A DNA stretch of 64,000 nucleotides from Sulfuricurvum sp. (GTDB lineage Bacteria; Campylobacterota; Campylobacteria; Campylobacterales; Sulfurimonadaceae). The position numbers and the translations under genes are program-made. Of the stretch, positions 47,516 to 55,305 are shown piece by piece. Every line of letters starts with the position of its first letter. The stretch's first letter is position 1. The stretch covers positions 124,001-188,000 of the forward strand of contig NZ_JAQTUH010000005.1 in assembly GCF_028710345.1 (NCBI RefSeq). The letters are read 5' to 3'. The notes under the pieces are model-generated. The model worked only from the letters and a program-made list of their open reading frames with translations, was not told the DNA's origin and made no database searches.

Positions 47516-49897
47516 ATGAGTAATGTTAAAGTCGATATAAAATTAAGACCCATAAGATTTGTTTTTCTTGTAAAGCCTAATGACAAAAAAAATATTCTTA
47601 AAATCTTTCAAATTAACACTTTTTTATGGGGTGGGAAATTCAATCCTATTATTCCATTTTTTAAACAAGTCCCAAAATGGTGGTCTAAACATGATCATCT
47701 AAAATATAATGCACAACAGATTATAAATGATTATTTGGATTTTTTTGAGCCAGATTTTATTGTCGAGGCAGAAAAAGGACTTGCAGACAATATTGATTTT
47801 GATAAAGATAGAATATTATCATTAGATAATATGTTGCATAAAGATGAATATAGAAGTCTTGATGAATATGGCTTAAATGTAAATGATTTGTATATTCATT
47901 TATATGAAAAAAAATATCAATTTGAAAGAAGACATAAAGTAGACATAGTAAATGTTATATCAAAAGAAAAATCTTTAAAGAATTTTATTTCTTGTACTTT
48001 TGGTTCTTTTCCAGAAGATGAAGACTTTTCTTATCTTGAAAAGAATTACATAGATATTTTTGAACCTGCTAGCATAGAGTTAGATGCTAAATCGCTCTTG
48101 GAACTTTACTCGTCCCAATATTTTGCACCTATAGATATTGGACATACACGAATAGATATAAATTTTTTCGAAAAAATGCCTGAACCTAGACTTTTTATTT
48201 TTGATCTCGAAGAAACTAAAGATTTGATAGATTTTTGGAATCTAAGAATTATTTATCGAGAAGTTATAGCAATACCAAAACAATGGATAAAGGAACTTTC
48301 TCCTTTTTGTAAAGAGTTTATTTTAAAACATCATCGTCCCTCTCCTTGGCAACCAGACTACATGTTGAATTCTACTACTATGTTTTCTCGTTCTATATCA
48401 GATGATGAAGCGAAAAATATCTATAGTCAATATATTCAAATTGATACATTAGGAGCAAACCATATACAACTTTGGTATCCAAATATCAAGCTAGAGCGAT
48501 CTAATCAGATTCATGGATTGCGTCGGCCTATTTTAACTTATCAACAAGACAGTAAAGAAGTTAATTTATTGAATGAAGAAGATAGTCGAATATCTTTTGA
48601 TATATTAGCACCTGACTTCTCAGAAAAATATGGCAATAAAGTTCGTTGGGCAAACGTTATAAATATTGAAGATTGGAGTTCTGAAAATAAAATAACAACC
48701 GTTTTCCCGACTAACTACAGAAATCCAATATTTCCAAAATTTGGAATTTTTAATAAACATTTATTGTCTACTACTGAAGGTTTGATTATCTTCCCTGAAT
48801 ATAAAGACAATAATGAGCATTGGAGATTAGAAAATGGCACAGTTGCTATAAACCAATGGCTAAAAGAATATGATATATCAGCTATAGTCTCGGATGCCGG
48901 AAAAGCTACTCAGCAAATAATAGAAACTATAGGTGGTGTAACTCAGGTTTGGAGCATCGTCAATAAAAATATTATCAAGACACTAGACGAAATGGCTAGA
49001 ACGCCTCTTACAAGAAGTTTTCAAGTAAATAAATTTGAAAACATGATAAACAAAGATATTAAGAAACAAAAATGGATTCTTCCTCGTTCAGAATATTTAG
49101 CCAGTCAAAAAATAGTAGAACTTGGATTAGAAGTAAAATGTTCCAAATGTGATAGTTGGAGCTGGTATACACTCAAAGAACTAGATTATTCTCTTACATG
49201 TAGTCGATGTTTAAAAAAATTTGATTTTCCTATTACAAAACCATCTAAGTCTGAATATTCACGATGGTCATATCGAGTTATAGGACCATTCGCCATACCT
49301 GATTATGCTAGAGGAGGATATGCCACAGCTTTGACAATACATTTTTTTGAAAGAAGTCTTGATAACGCACGTAAACTAAAAATGACTTGGTCGGCAGGAC
49401 AAGAATTAACACTGAAATCAGGTGAAAAAGCCGAAGCTGATTTTATCCTTTGGACTCAAAAACAAGAAATTCTAGAGTTAAATAAAACCACAAATATTGT
49501 ATTTGGCGAAGCCAAAAGTTTTGCACAAGATGCTTTTAAAGATTCAGATATTGAAAAAATGAAATTACTTGCTGAAACATTCCCCAATTCTATACTTGTA
49601 TTTGCTACGATGAAAGATCATGAAGAGTTTTCAAAAGATGAGATTAATCGTCTTAGAAAATTTGCAGAATGGGGTAGAAGATATAACACTAAGAATTATG
49701 AAAGAAGAGCACATATCATGATTTTAACAGGATTAGAACTTTTTATAGAAGATTATGCAGGATTTTCAAGTGTGTGGAAAAATAAAGGTGGTAAGCATCA
49801 GGAGTTAATTTCAGCATATACGGTTAACAATTTAAATAACTTGGAGATCTTAGCGGAGTTAACACAACAAGTTTATTTAGATATGCCATCTTACTAG
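47516..49897 (+). CDS. PD-(D/E)XK-motif protein with zinc ribbon; candidate defence nuclease
   Basis: A 793-residue AT-rich protein of unknown family. A zinc ribbon is visible as CSKCDSW...LTCSRCLKKFD (Cys at about 542, 545, 562, 565). A PD-(D/E)XK-type nuclease core follows: Asp642 in AEADFILW and Glu665-x-Lys667 in IVFGEAKSFA, with a helix and strand after (KMKLLAETFPNSILVFATMK). The N-terminal ~500 residues are not recognised. The design of a large uncharacterised N-terminus plus a nuclease resembles single-gene anti-phage or modification-dependent systems. No methylase is nearby. Function is inferred, not shown. Confidence 0.6.
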   Translation: MSNVKVDIKLRPIRFVFLVKPNDKKNILKIFQINTFLWGGKFNPIIPFFKQVPKWWSKHDHLKYNAQQIINDYLDFFEPDFIVEAEKGLADNIDFDKDRILSLDNMLHKDEYRSLDEYGLNVNDLYIHLYEKKYQFERRHKVDIVNVISKEKSLKNFISCTFGSFPEDEDFSYLEKNYIDIFEPASIELDAKSLLELYSSQYFAPIDIGHTRIDINFFEKMPEPRLFIFDLEETKDLIDFWNLRIIYREVIAIPKQWIKELSPFCKEFILKHHRPSPWQPDYMLNSTTMFSRSISDDEAKNIYSQYIQIDTLGANHIQLWYPNIKLERSNQIHGLRRPILTYQQDSKEVNLLNEEDSRISFDILAPDFSEKYGNKVRWANVINIEDWSSENKITTVFPTNYRNPIFPKFGIFNKHLLSTTEGLIIFPEYKDNNEHWRLENGTVAINQWLKEYDISAIVSDAGKATQQIIETIGGVTQVWSIVNKNIIKTLDEMARTPLTRSFQVNKFENMINKDIKKQKWILPRSEYLASQKIVELGLEVKCSKCDSWSWYTLKELDYSLTCSRCLKKFDFPITKPSKSEYSRWSYRVIGPFAIPDYARGGYATALTIHFFERSLDNARKLKMTWSAGQELTLKSGEKAEADFILWTQKQEILELNKTTNIVFGEAKSFAQDAFKDSDIEKMKLLAETFPNSILVFATMKDHEEFSKDEINRLRKFAEWGRRYNTKNYERRAHIMILTGLELFIEDYAGFSSVWKNKGGKHQELISAYTVNNLNNLEILAELTQQVYLDMPSY

Positions 49898-49926
49898 TAA
49901 ATAATTAAAAAATAGGGGAGTTAAAG

Positions 49927-50001
49927 TGGTGACCCCAAGGGGATTTGAACCCCTATGACCAGAATGAAAATCTGAGATCCTAACCATTAGATGATGGGGC
50001 C
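49927..50001 (-). tRNA. tRNA-Glu (anticodon TTC)
   Basis: On the minus strand the acceptor arms GGCCCCA and TGGGGTC pair (one G-U), discriminator A and an encoded CCA follow. The anticodon arm is CAGA-TTTTCAT-TCTG with anticodon TTC. The T arm AGGGG-TTCAAAT-CCCCT is perfect. Confidence 0.97.
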
Positions 50002-50115
50002 ACTTTAAAAAAGAAAGAAGGAACTATTAATTCCTGAGCCGAAATTATAGTGTCTGTTTGCTGAAAAAAACCTAAATCACGATGAAATTGTCATCGTGAA
50101 AGTAGGGCTGTTTAA

Positions 50116-50664
50116 TTAGTCGTTATAAAATGAGCGTAGTGCGCGAATAATAACGGCGTTTTTAGAGATACTTTCTGCTTTAGCATTGTCATCTACCAAT
50201 TCATAAACATCAAGTGGCAAAGAGATTGAGAAAGTTTTAGTCTCAATTTTTTTACGTTTAGAGATCAATGAAGTGATGTTTTGAAGCATCTCAAGAATTT
50301 TTTTGGTATCAATCGGTTTTTGGATAAAGCTATTTACACCGACTTCGATAGATTCAGAGATTTTTTGAATATCGTTACTTGCAGAGATAACGATAATGAT
50401 TTGTGACGGGTTGATTGAACGGATACGACGAGCAAGTTCAATACCATCAATCTCAGGCATAATAATGTCAACGAAAACGATATCCGGATTCATTTTTTCA
50501 TACATACGAAGTGCTTCTGAACCATTGTATGCTGAAGTTACATCGGCGAAAAAGTTTTTAAATGTAGAGCTCAAAAGATCATTAGCAACCACTTCATCTT
50601 CAACTACCATTGCGGTAAGTTTTTTTGTTTGTTCTGTAAGCTGGATTAAATCAATATTCGACAT
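50116..50664 (-). CDS. Response regulator with a ribbon-helix-helix C-terminus
   Basis: A 182-residue protein. The N-terminal receiver domain (about 15-130) has the acidic pocket VVEDE, phosphoacceptor Asp66 (FVDIIMPEIDG) and Lys116 (IQKPID). The C-terminal 40 residues (TFSISLPLDVYELVDDNAKAES...ALRSFYND, about 144-182) look like a ribbon-helix-helix DNA-binding unit, an unusual output domain for a response regulator. No kinase gene is adjacent. It lies just outside the left dif site of the prophage. Confidence 0.8.
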   Translation of the reverse strand: MSNIDLIQLTEQTKKLTAMVVEDEVVANDLLSSTFKNFFADVTSAYNGSEALRMYEKMNPDIVFVDIIMPEIDGIELARRIRSINPSQIIIVISASNDIQKISESIEVGVNSFIQKPIDTKKILEMLQNITSLISKRKKIETKTFSISLPLDVYELVDDNAKAESISKNAVIIRALRSFYND

Positions 50665-50769
50665 AGGAAACTCCTTAGGTTATTTTGTATGACATGTTAA
50701 AAACTGTCATGGTGTTGGAATCGTGGTATTATATGTAAAAACAGTTATTAACAACTTTAAAAAAAGAGG

Positions 50770-50976
50770 TTAAATTTGTTTAAATTGTTGAAGCCATTCA
50801 ATATTGTCATCATTCACCGTTTCTTGCTGTTTTAAAAGCGATTCAATGATGTGTATTAATGTCTCTTTATCCATAAATTCTAAAAGCGAAGGGTTAATCA
50901 TTGTCGGTTTAACACCATCATATCGATTAAGCATATTTTGTATATCAAGAATTAATTGTTCTTTTGTTGATTCCAT
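50770..50976 (-). CDS. Small hypothetical protein
   Basis: A 68-residue, predicted all-helical acidic protein with no signal peptide (KEQLILDIQNMLNRYDGVKP, KETLIHIIESLLKQQE). The gene has a good AGAAAT/GGAG-type leader on the minus strand. I do not recognise it. It ends about 25 bases before the left dif-like site, so it is probably the last host gene on that side; it could also be a transcribed small regulator gene. Confidence 0.5.
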   Translation of the reverse strand: MESTKEQLILDIQNMLNRYDGVKPTMINPSLLEFMDKETLIHIIESLLKQQETVNDDNIEWLQQFKQI

Positions 50977-51000
50977 TCTATTTCTCCAAAAGTATCATTT

Positions 51001-51028
51001 GGTTAACATAATATAAATTATATTGAAA
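51001..51028 (+). other. attL: XerCD dif-like site
   Basis: Left arm GGTTAACATAA, 6-base spacer TATAAA, right arm TTATATTGAAA: the 11-6-11 architecture of dif, with the ATAA/TTAT inner ends found in E. coli dif. It lies between a host gene and the first prophage gene. Confidence 0.75.
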
Positions 51029-51062
51029 CATTTGATAATATCTTTTCAAAAAAGGATTCGAA

Positions 51063-51389
51063 TTGCTTTCTAAAAAAACTCTTAAGCCTCTCCCCGTTGG
51101 TGGTTTTAACTTCGATGTGCCAATTCCTCGTTACGGTAATAATTCTAAACCCCATCTAAAACCTGCCTATTTGAAGATTAATTTTTATGAACACGAAAAA
51201 ATTCTTATCGATAAAATCCAAAAAAAAGTTATTGCAATTTTTAATGCAAATGATGTTTCTTTCAATGAACAAGAATTCTATCGCATTTTTACATTAAATA
51301 TGGATAACCGCGAATTGTTACAAATCATGTTCAAACTCTACAAAGAGCAAGTTTCTTACTTGTATGGCGGTTTACAAAATGCTTCATAA
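51063..51389 (+). CDS. Prophage protein, first gene after attL
   Basis: A 108-residue soluble, basic protein with a proline-rich start (LPVGGFNFDVPIPRYGNNSKP) and a helical remainder (EHEKILIDKIQKKVIAIFN). The start is a TTG with AAAAAAGGA upstream. No family recognised. It begins about 34 bases after attL, so it is the first gene read when the element is excised and circular, and probably an early gene. It overlaps the HTH gene that follows. Confidence 0.6.
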   Translation: MLSKKTLKPLPVGGFNFDVPIPRYGNNSKPHLKPAYLKINFYEHEKILIDKIQKKVIAIFNANDVSFNEQEFYRIFTLNMDNRELLQIMFKLYKEQVSYLYGGLQNAS

Positions 51390-51564
51390 TCAAAACAAAC
51401 ACACGGAGGGTACAAATGAAACGACGTTAGATACACGAATTTTAAAAACGGTCGCAATGCTTATTATAGACAATGTTCCAAACATTACGGGCTATAAAAT
51501 TGCTAAAGAACTCGGTTTAAATAGCTCCACTATTTATAGAAAATTAAATCAACTAACACAATAA
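51364..51564 (+). CDS. Small helix-turn-helix protein
   Basis: A 66-residue protein whose C-terminal half is a clear helix-turn-helix (NITGYKIAKELGLNSSTIYRKLNQL). It is likely the element's repressor, activator or an excision-directing factor. The start is uncertain: ATG at 51364 or 51379, both overlapping the previous gene; a strong GGAGGG lies further downstream but has no in-frame start next to it. It is a candidate reader of the GTCGCTA palindromes found later in the element. Confidence 0.65.
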   Translation: MAVYKMLHNQNKHTEGTNETTLDTRILKTVAMLIIDNVPNITGYKIAKELGLNSSTIYRKLNQLTQ

Positions 51565-51577
51565 AAAAGGTTAACAA

Positions 51578-51949
51578 ATGTCAAAAGATACCCTACACCT
51601 AGATTCAATCAAAGATGAAGCACGTGAATATTCAAAACTAACTCGTACACATCTTTATAAACTTGCTTTTACTGTCATCAAACGTGACGAAGTTCTGGGA
51701 GGAATTAAAAAAGACCGAGAAACAAAACTGCCGATGGTCGATGAGCATGGTGAAGATGTTCGCTATCCATCAAAATACAAAATTGTTGGTGCATACAACG
51801 GTGGTCAAATGTCATTTTACGTCACAAAAGACCAATATGATCAAATTAAATTTAATGAACTTTATCTTGGCACAGGTTTTATCACTACGGTTATTGAATT
51901 TGGCGTTCCTACACTTATGCCTGAATTCTCTACAATCGAAGAGATTTAA
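51578..51949 (+). CDS. Prophage protein upstream of rep; candidate ssDNA-binding protein
   Basis: A 123-residue soluble protein with a charged helical start and a beta-rich second half (SKYKIVGAYNGGQMSFYVTKDQYDQIKF, LYLGTGFITTVIEFG). Small phages with rolling-circle Rep commonly encode a single-stranded DNA-binding protein of about this size near rep, so I suggest that role from position only; no family match is claimed. It has an AAAAAAGG ribosome site. Confidence 0.6.
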   Translation: MSKDTLHLDSIKDEAREYSKLTRTHLYKLAFTVIKRDEVLGGIKKDRETKLPMVDEHGEDVRYPSKYKIVGAYNGGQMSFYVTKDQYDQIKFNELYLGTGFITTVIEFGVPTLMPEFSTIEEI

Positions 51950-51951
51950 CA

Positions 51952-52209
51952 ATGTCTATTCTCTCTTCCTTAGGTTCTCTCTTCGGGGGAGAGAATACAC
52001 ACGACACTCCCGATAGTTCTTTGATTATGGATAATTTTACATATAACGACACAAATTTTATTCGTACACCAACCCAATACTTTACAAAACCAGTTTATAA
52101 AACTCGTTGGAAGCAAATTAATTCATCCGAGTATAACTTTCAGCGTTCTGCTTGGATAAATTCAAATTCACTTAAAAAAGCAAAAACACAACTTTTACTG
52201 GAGATTTGA
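51952..52209 (+). CDS. Prophage hypothetical protein
   Basis: An 85-residue protein starting MSILSSLGSLFGGENTHD, then polar and Tyr/Asn/Thr-rich. No signal peptide or membrane helix. Two bases separate it from the previous stop, and the next gene starts right after its stop codon, so it is translated as part of the early operon. Not recognised. Confidence 0.55.
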   Translation: MSILSSLGSLFGGENTHDTPDSSLIMDNFTYNDTNFIRTPTQYFTKPVYKTRWKQINSSEYNFQRSAWINSNSLKKAKTQLLLEI

Positions 52210-52401
52210 ATGTCAAAAGATTCAATAACAACAAAAGACGGCTTTATCCTTAGTCTTTATGATGACGTTTTACATCCAAACTTCGGTATTGGTTACGTTA
52301 CACAAATTATATTCAATAGTGCTTTTGTAGCTTTTGATGAACATCTTAACAGAGGTTCTATTCGTGTTCATATCTCAGATTTAGAGATTCACAATGGCTA
52401 A
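52210..52401 (+). CDS. Small SH3/KOW-like beta-barrel protein
   Basis: A 63-residue protein with the pattern DDVLHPNFGIGYVTQIIFNSAFVAFDE, which looks like the HPxFGxGxV...VxFD motif of small Tudor/KOW/DUF3553-type barrels that bind nucleic acid or RNA polymerase. The gene abuts its neighbours (starts directly after the previous stop; the next gene begins 8 bases before its end). A regulatory or replication-accessory role is possible but unproven. Confidence 0.55.
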   Translation: MSKDSITTKDGFILSLYDDVLHPNFGIGYVTQIIFNSAFVAFDEHLNRGSIRVHISDLEIHNG

Positions 52402-52765
52402 AAAAAATAACTATGACAACTTTTTAGCTTACCCTCCTCGTGATAATCGTTTTGAAAATGAAATTCCAGTAAGTGATAGAAAAATTCCTTATGGTGATTA
52501 TTTTCTTTCTTCATGTACTTTTCAAAATTATCAATATTTTAAAACTAATCTTGGTTATTTTAAAAGGCTAAATCAATCAAAAAATATTGAAACAATTGAA
52601 AAAAAAGAGTTTGATGAGGCATATTCAAAGCGTGAATTTTTTGTTTTTTGTCCTCGTTTAGGTTCTCCCCAAGCTGGATTAACAAGGGGGTTTAAACGGT
52701 CTTTTTCACAAAATGAAAAAATCCTTTCCGACCTCCAAAACAAATACAAGGACGGCATTAAATGA
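52394..52765 (+). CDS. Prophage hypothetical protein
   Basis: A 123-residue basic protein, soluble, with aromatic and Lys/Arg-rich stretches (YPPRDNRFENE, REFFVFCPRLGSPQAGLTRGFKRSFSQNE). No recognised domain. The stop codon overlaps the ATG of a 27-codon frame in the ATGA style, and that frame abuts rep, so this gene is translationally linked to the replication initiator. It is a candidate replication or DNA-binding accessory. Confidence 0.55.
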   Translation: MAKKNNYDNFLAYPPRDNRFENEIPVSDRKIPYGDYFLSSCTFQNYQYFKTNLGYFKRLNQSKNIETIEKKEFDEAYSKREFFVFCPRLGSPQAGLTRGFKRSFSQNEKILSDLQNKYKDGIK

Positions 52766-52845
52766 CTAAATACAAACTATTACTAAAATATTTTCTCCTC
52801 CGCTCTGAGATTAAATTCGGCAAATTTTCTAAAAAGGTTTTTTAA
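52762..52845 (+). CDS. Tiny 27-residue leader protein in front of rep
   Basis: ATG at 52762 overlaps the previous stop (ATGA) and the frame ends TAA at 52845, directly followed by the rep ATG. The product is 27 residues, strongly basic and hydrophobic (MTKYKLLLKYFLLRSEIKFG). The perfect two-sided abutment suggests it is translated and couples rep expression to the upstream gene, whether or not the peptide matters. Confidence 0.5.
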   Translation: MTKYKLLLKYFLLRSEIKFGKFSKKVF

Positions 52846-54192
52846 ATGCTTTGCTTATCTCACCACGTCGATACATTCAAAGAAGCTTTTTACCTAAACG
52901 GTGACTGCATTAAATACAATGATTTTATCGAAGACTTGATTACTATTAAAAATCAAGCTCAAGAAATTAAAGATATCAACAACGAAAACCGTTTCATCCC
53001 TTTTACAATCGATGGTATTATGTGGCACGTTATGAGTACTTCCGTTACTGGTTACAGTGTTGTAATAAAAAACAATGATGTATCCATAGCTTTTAGAAAA
53101 AAGGGCAATACTTTATCCGACCGAAACCCTTCTGTTAAAATAGAATACCGTGCTCAATTTCTCGTATTATATGGACTCCAAGAAGCTCACAAAAAAATAA
53201 ACGATTACTTTCAAAAAAACATACACAACGATTACCTCTCAAAAACTCAAGAAATTCATCTAGCATCGGACATCCAAGGTCACACGTTCACTATGTTCGA
53301 TACTTTTTCTATTAAAACCCGTGCTCAAAAGAAATGGGGATATTTAGGTGAAGATGGTGATTTAGGTAAAGAATTCGTCTACACTTCCGACCGTCTCGAA
53401 ACTCTCTATTTTGGCACTAGCTCAAACAAACTAAGAATTTACGATAAAACAGTTGAATTTAAAAAGAATCCCGATAGCCAACATATTGAAAAACTTTGGA
53501 AACTTAACAATGGTGACAATTATAAAGAACATAAAGACGTTTGGCGAATAGAATTTCAAATTCGTAGAGAAAAACTCAAACAACTTTTTACAGAAAACAA
53601 AGAACCCTACGACTATACAAAAGTCTTGCTCGAAAATCTTGACGGTCTTTGGAATTTCTTTATTACATATTTTTCATACAAAGACATTTCGGAAGAGGAT
53701 TCAATAAATTTTATTCGTGGTTACCGCATAAAAAAAGACGGTACACCGAAACTTCTCACAAAAGAAGCTAAACGACAAATTCGCAAAAAAGCACCTATTC
53801 ACCCTCTTTGGGAAAAAATTAAACATTTTTCAAGCAATAAACCGCCCTATTGGTTCCGATTTAATCAAGTTAAAGAATCTCAACCTGTCTATGCAATGAA
53901 CGCTGTTTGTGGTCTAGTTTCAACTATTACGAAGCAATATGGAACGTTTACTCCCGAAATATTGCAAGAAGTTATTCAAAAAGCGGAAGATAGAAGTTAC
54001 AAAAATAATGATATCGGATTAATAGATAAATCTTTCAAAAAACTACAAGATTATTTTGCAAAAGTTGAACAACAATCACGGCTAGGGCTTGATATTATCG
54101 AAACTCCTCAGGATTTTACCGATAATTTTAGCTTCTTCGTTTGGGATGCCTTAAGTCCTCTAAAAAATGGCTCTGTAGCCCAAAAAATATAA
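52846..54192 (+). CDS. Rolling-circle-type replication initiator (Rep_trans-like)
   Basis: A 448-residue replication initiator. The motif LETLYFGTSSNKLRIYDK (about 184-201) and VWRIEFQIRREKLKQ (about 232-246) match the conserved core of the Rep_trans/phage-plasmid initiation-factor family, which nicks an origin and primes rolling-circle replication through a Tyr. The C-terminal 180 residues are helical and not recognised. Catalytic residues were not verified. It implies a circular DNA stage with single-stranded intermediates. It is followed after 13 bases by a small membrane protein with an AAAGGAGG site. Confidence 0.85.
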   Translation: MLCLSHHVDTFKEAFYLNGDCIKYNDFIEDLITIKNQAQEIKDINNENRFIPFTIDGIMWHVMSTSVTGYSVVIKNNDVSIAFRKKGNTLSDRNPSVKIEYRAQFLVLYGLQEAHKKINDYFQKNIHNDYLSKTQEIHLASDIQGHTFTMFDTFSIKTRAQKKWGYLGEDGDLGKEFVYTSDRLETLYFGTSSNKLRIYDKTVEFKKNPDSQHIEKLWKLNNGDNYKEHKDVWRIEFQIRREKLKQLFTENKEPYDYTKVLLENLDGLWNFFITYFSYKDISEEDSINFIRGYRIKKDGTPKLLTKEAKRQIRKKAPIHPLWEKIKHFSSNKPPYWFRFNQVKESQPVYAMNAVCGLVSTITKQYGTFTPEILQEVIQKAEDRSYKNNDIGLIDKSFKKLQDYFAKVEQQSRLGLDIIETPQDFTDNFSFFVWDALSPLKNGSVAQKI

Positions 54193-54205
54193 AAGGAGGT
54201 TTGTA

Positions 54206-54412
54206 ATGCCTGTTATCATTACTCAAATTGTGCTCCCGTTGGCTTTGTACTTTGTACGTTCTTATCTCAACAATTCTGACTCATCAAAAGATGGTGAAGT
54301 TTTAGGTATTGTTAAAAAATCAATCGGTTATCTTGCTCAAAAAGATAATAATAACGTTTCCGATGAGTATTTTTCTACTATTAAAAAAACATGGGTTGAG
54401 GAGGAGTTTTAA
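54206..54412 (+). CDS. Small prophage membrane protein
   Basis: A 68-residue protein with an N-terminal hydrophobic helix (about 2-18, PVIITQIVLPLALYFVRS) and a polar C-terminus, so anchored by its N-terminus. The ribosome site AAAGGAGG is very strong, suggesting high expression. Virion or membrane-associated role possible. Not recognised. Confidence 0.6.
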   Translation: MPVIITQIVLPLALYFVRSYLNNSDSSKDGEVLGIVKKSIGYLAQKDNNNVSDEYFSTIKKTWVEEEF

Positions 54413-54414
54413 TT

Positions 54415-55008
54415 ATGCTTTTTTTTGAATTTCAATCTTTTGATTCTACTAATCATTCTTTGACATTTTCACGTTATGACACTGTTGTTAATAATTTTAT
54501 TGTCGAGACTTTTGATTTTATTGTTTGTTCTTCTTCTACTCTTGACCTTTCCACCGGTTATTTTTTCTTAGTCGATGATTCAATTTTTACTGCAAATCTT
54601 GATTTGCTTCTTCAAGATTATCCCGAATTTTCTGTGATCACCTTTGGTCTTCCTTTTCCTTACGAATTGCAATTTAATTCACCCCTTGGTACTTTTGGCT
54701 CTAATTTTACTTATGGTTTCGGTGCTTTCAAAGATTCTAATTCAATAATTTCTTATTTTGGCATTCAATCACCTGCGCCTACCCCTCTTCTATCTTTGGA
54801 TGGTGAGAACTATTCTTATAAAGATAATGAATCTGTTTGGGTTTACCCTGAAAATCGCAAATATACTGTAAAGCGTTCTTATCTTATGCTTAGCGGTAAT
54901 CGCGTTTTCTCTCCCGTCTACGAGTTACAAGACGTTAACGGTGATGTTCTTATCACTCCAATGGATTTCGTTACAAATATTGACCCCACAACAACTTCAA
55001 CTCCATAA
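54415..55008 (+). CDS. Prophage beta-rich hypothetical protein
   Basis: A 197-residue protein rich in Phe, Ser, Thr and Tyr and predicted mostly beta (FEFQSFDSTNHSLTFSRYDTVV, FPYELQFNSPLGTFGSNFTYGFGAF). No signal peptide, no membrane helix. The composition suits a virion structural protein. The start has GAGGAGGAG upstream and the gene is 2 bases from the previous stop, so translation is strong and coupled. Family unknown. Confidence 0.55.
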   Translation: MLFFEFQSFDSTNHSLTFSRYDTVVNNFIVETFDFIVCSSSTLDLSTGYFFLVDDSIFTANLDLLLQDYPEFSVITFGLPFPYELQFNSPLGTFGSNFTYGFGAFKDSNSIISYFGIQSPAPTPLLSLDGENYSYKDNESVWVYPENRKYTVKRSYLMLSGNRVFSPVYELQDVNGDVLITPMDFVTNIDPTTTSTP

Positions 55009-55010
55009 AA

Positions 55011-55116
55011 AATATGTTAAAATATTGCATCCCTCAAAAAAGGTTGCAATATGTCGATTCATGATCGTGATTACGTTAGAGATAAAGAATTTGATTATAA
55101 GAAAATGGAATATGTT
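55011..55116 (+). repeat. Duplicated leader plus N-terminal module, copy 1
   Basis: Copy 1 of a 106-bp repeat (copy 2 at 55306-55411) covering an upstream leader and the first 21 codons of a gene. The two copies differ at only four positions, three of them synonymous. Confidence 0.9.
55022..55052 (+). promoter_or_regulatory. RBS-sequestering hairpin, copy 1
   Basis: ATATTGCA (55022-55029) pairs with TGCAATAT (55045-55052). The 15-base loop holds the AAAAAAGG ribosome site, and the start ATG (55051) begins within the 3' arm. The fold could regulate translation or serve as a protein-binding signal. Confidence 0.65.
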
Positions 55117-55284
55117 AATCCATCTTTGTATAACAAATCAAAAGGCTTCAATGATTATTCTTTATTGCGTGATAAAAAAGACTTAAATGATAATGTAAGA
55201 TTGCATAATAATTCTTCTAAATTTATTAGAATTTCTTTTTTTGTTTTGCTTTTTTTTGCTATCATTATTTTATTTAGCCGTTAA
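55051..55284 (+). CDS. Tail-anchored prophage membrane protein A
   Basis: A 77-residue protein with N-terminus MSIHDRDYVRDKEFDYKKME (about 1-20), a polar Asn/Lys middle and a C-terminal hydrophobic helix (about 55-75, FIRISFFVLLFFAIIILF). The first 21 residues are nearly identical to those of the next gene, and the leader is duplicated too. The topology suggests a small tail-anchored membrane protein, perhaps from the virion membrane. Not recognised. Confidence 0.65.
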   Translation: MSIHDRDYVRDKEFDYKKMEYVNPSLYNKSKGFNDYSLLRDKKDLNDNVRLHNNSSKFIRISFFVLLFFAIIILFSR

Positions 55285-55291
55285 TAGCAAC
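55275..55291 (+). promoter_or_regulatory. Degenerate copy of the GTCGCTA palindrome
   Basis: TAGCCGTTAATAGCAAC differs from the TAGTCGCTAATAGCGAC palindrome (55853, 59846) at 3 of 17 positions, and lies just before copy 2 of the leader module, around the stop codon of gene A. Confidence 0.4.
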
Positions 55292-55305
55292 AACAGGTTC
55301 ACAAT

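Noticed and set aside
54941-55186. 81-residue frame overlapping the end of the 197-residue gene and protein A
   Set aside because: Out of frame with both well-supported genes, poor start context; explained by the repeated AT-rich leader.
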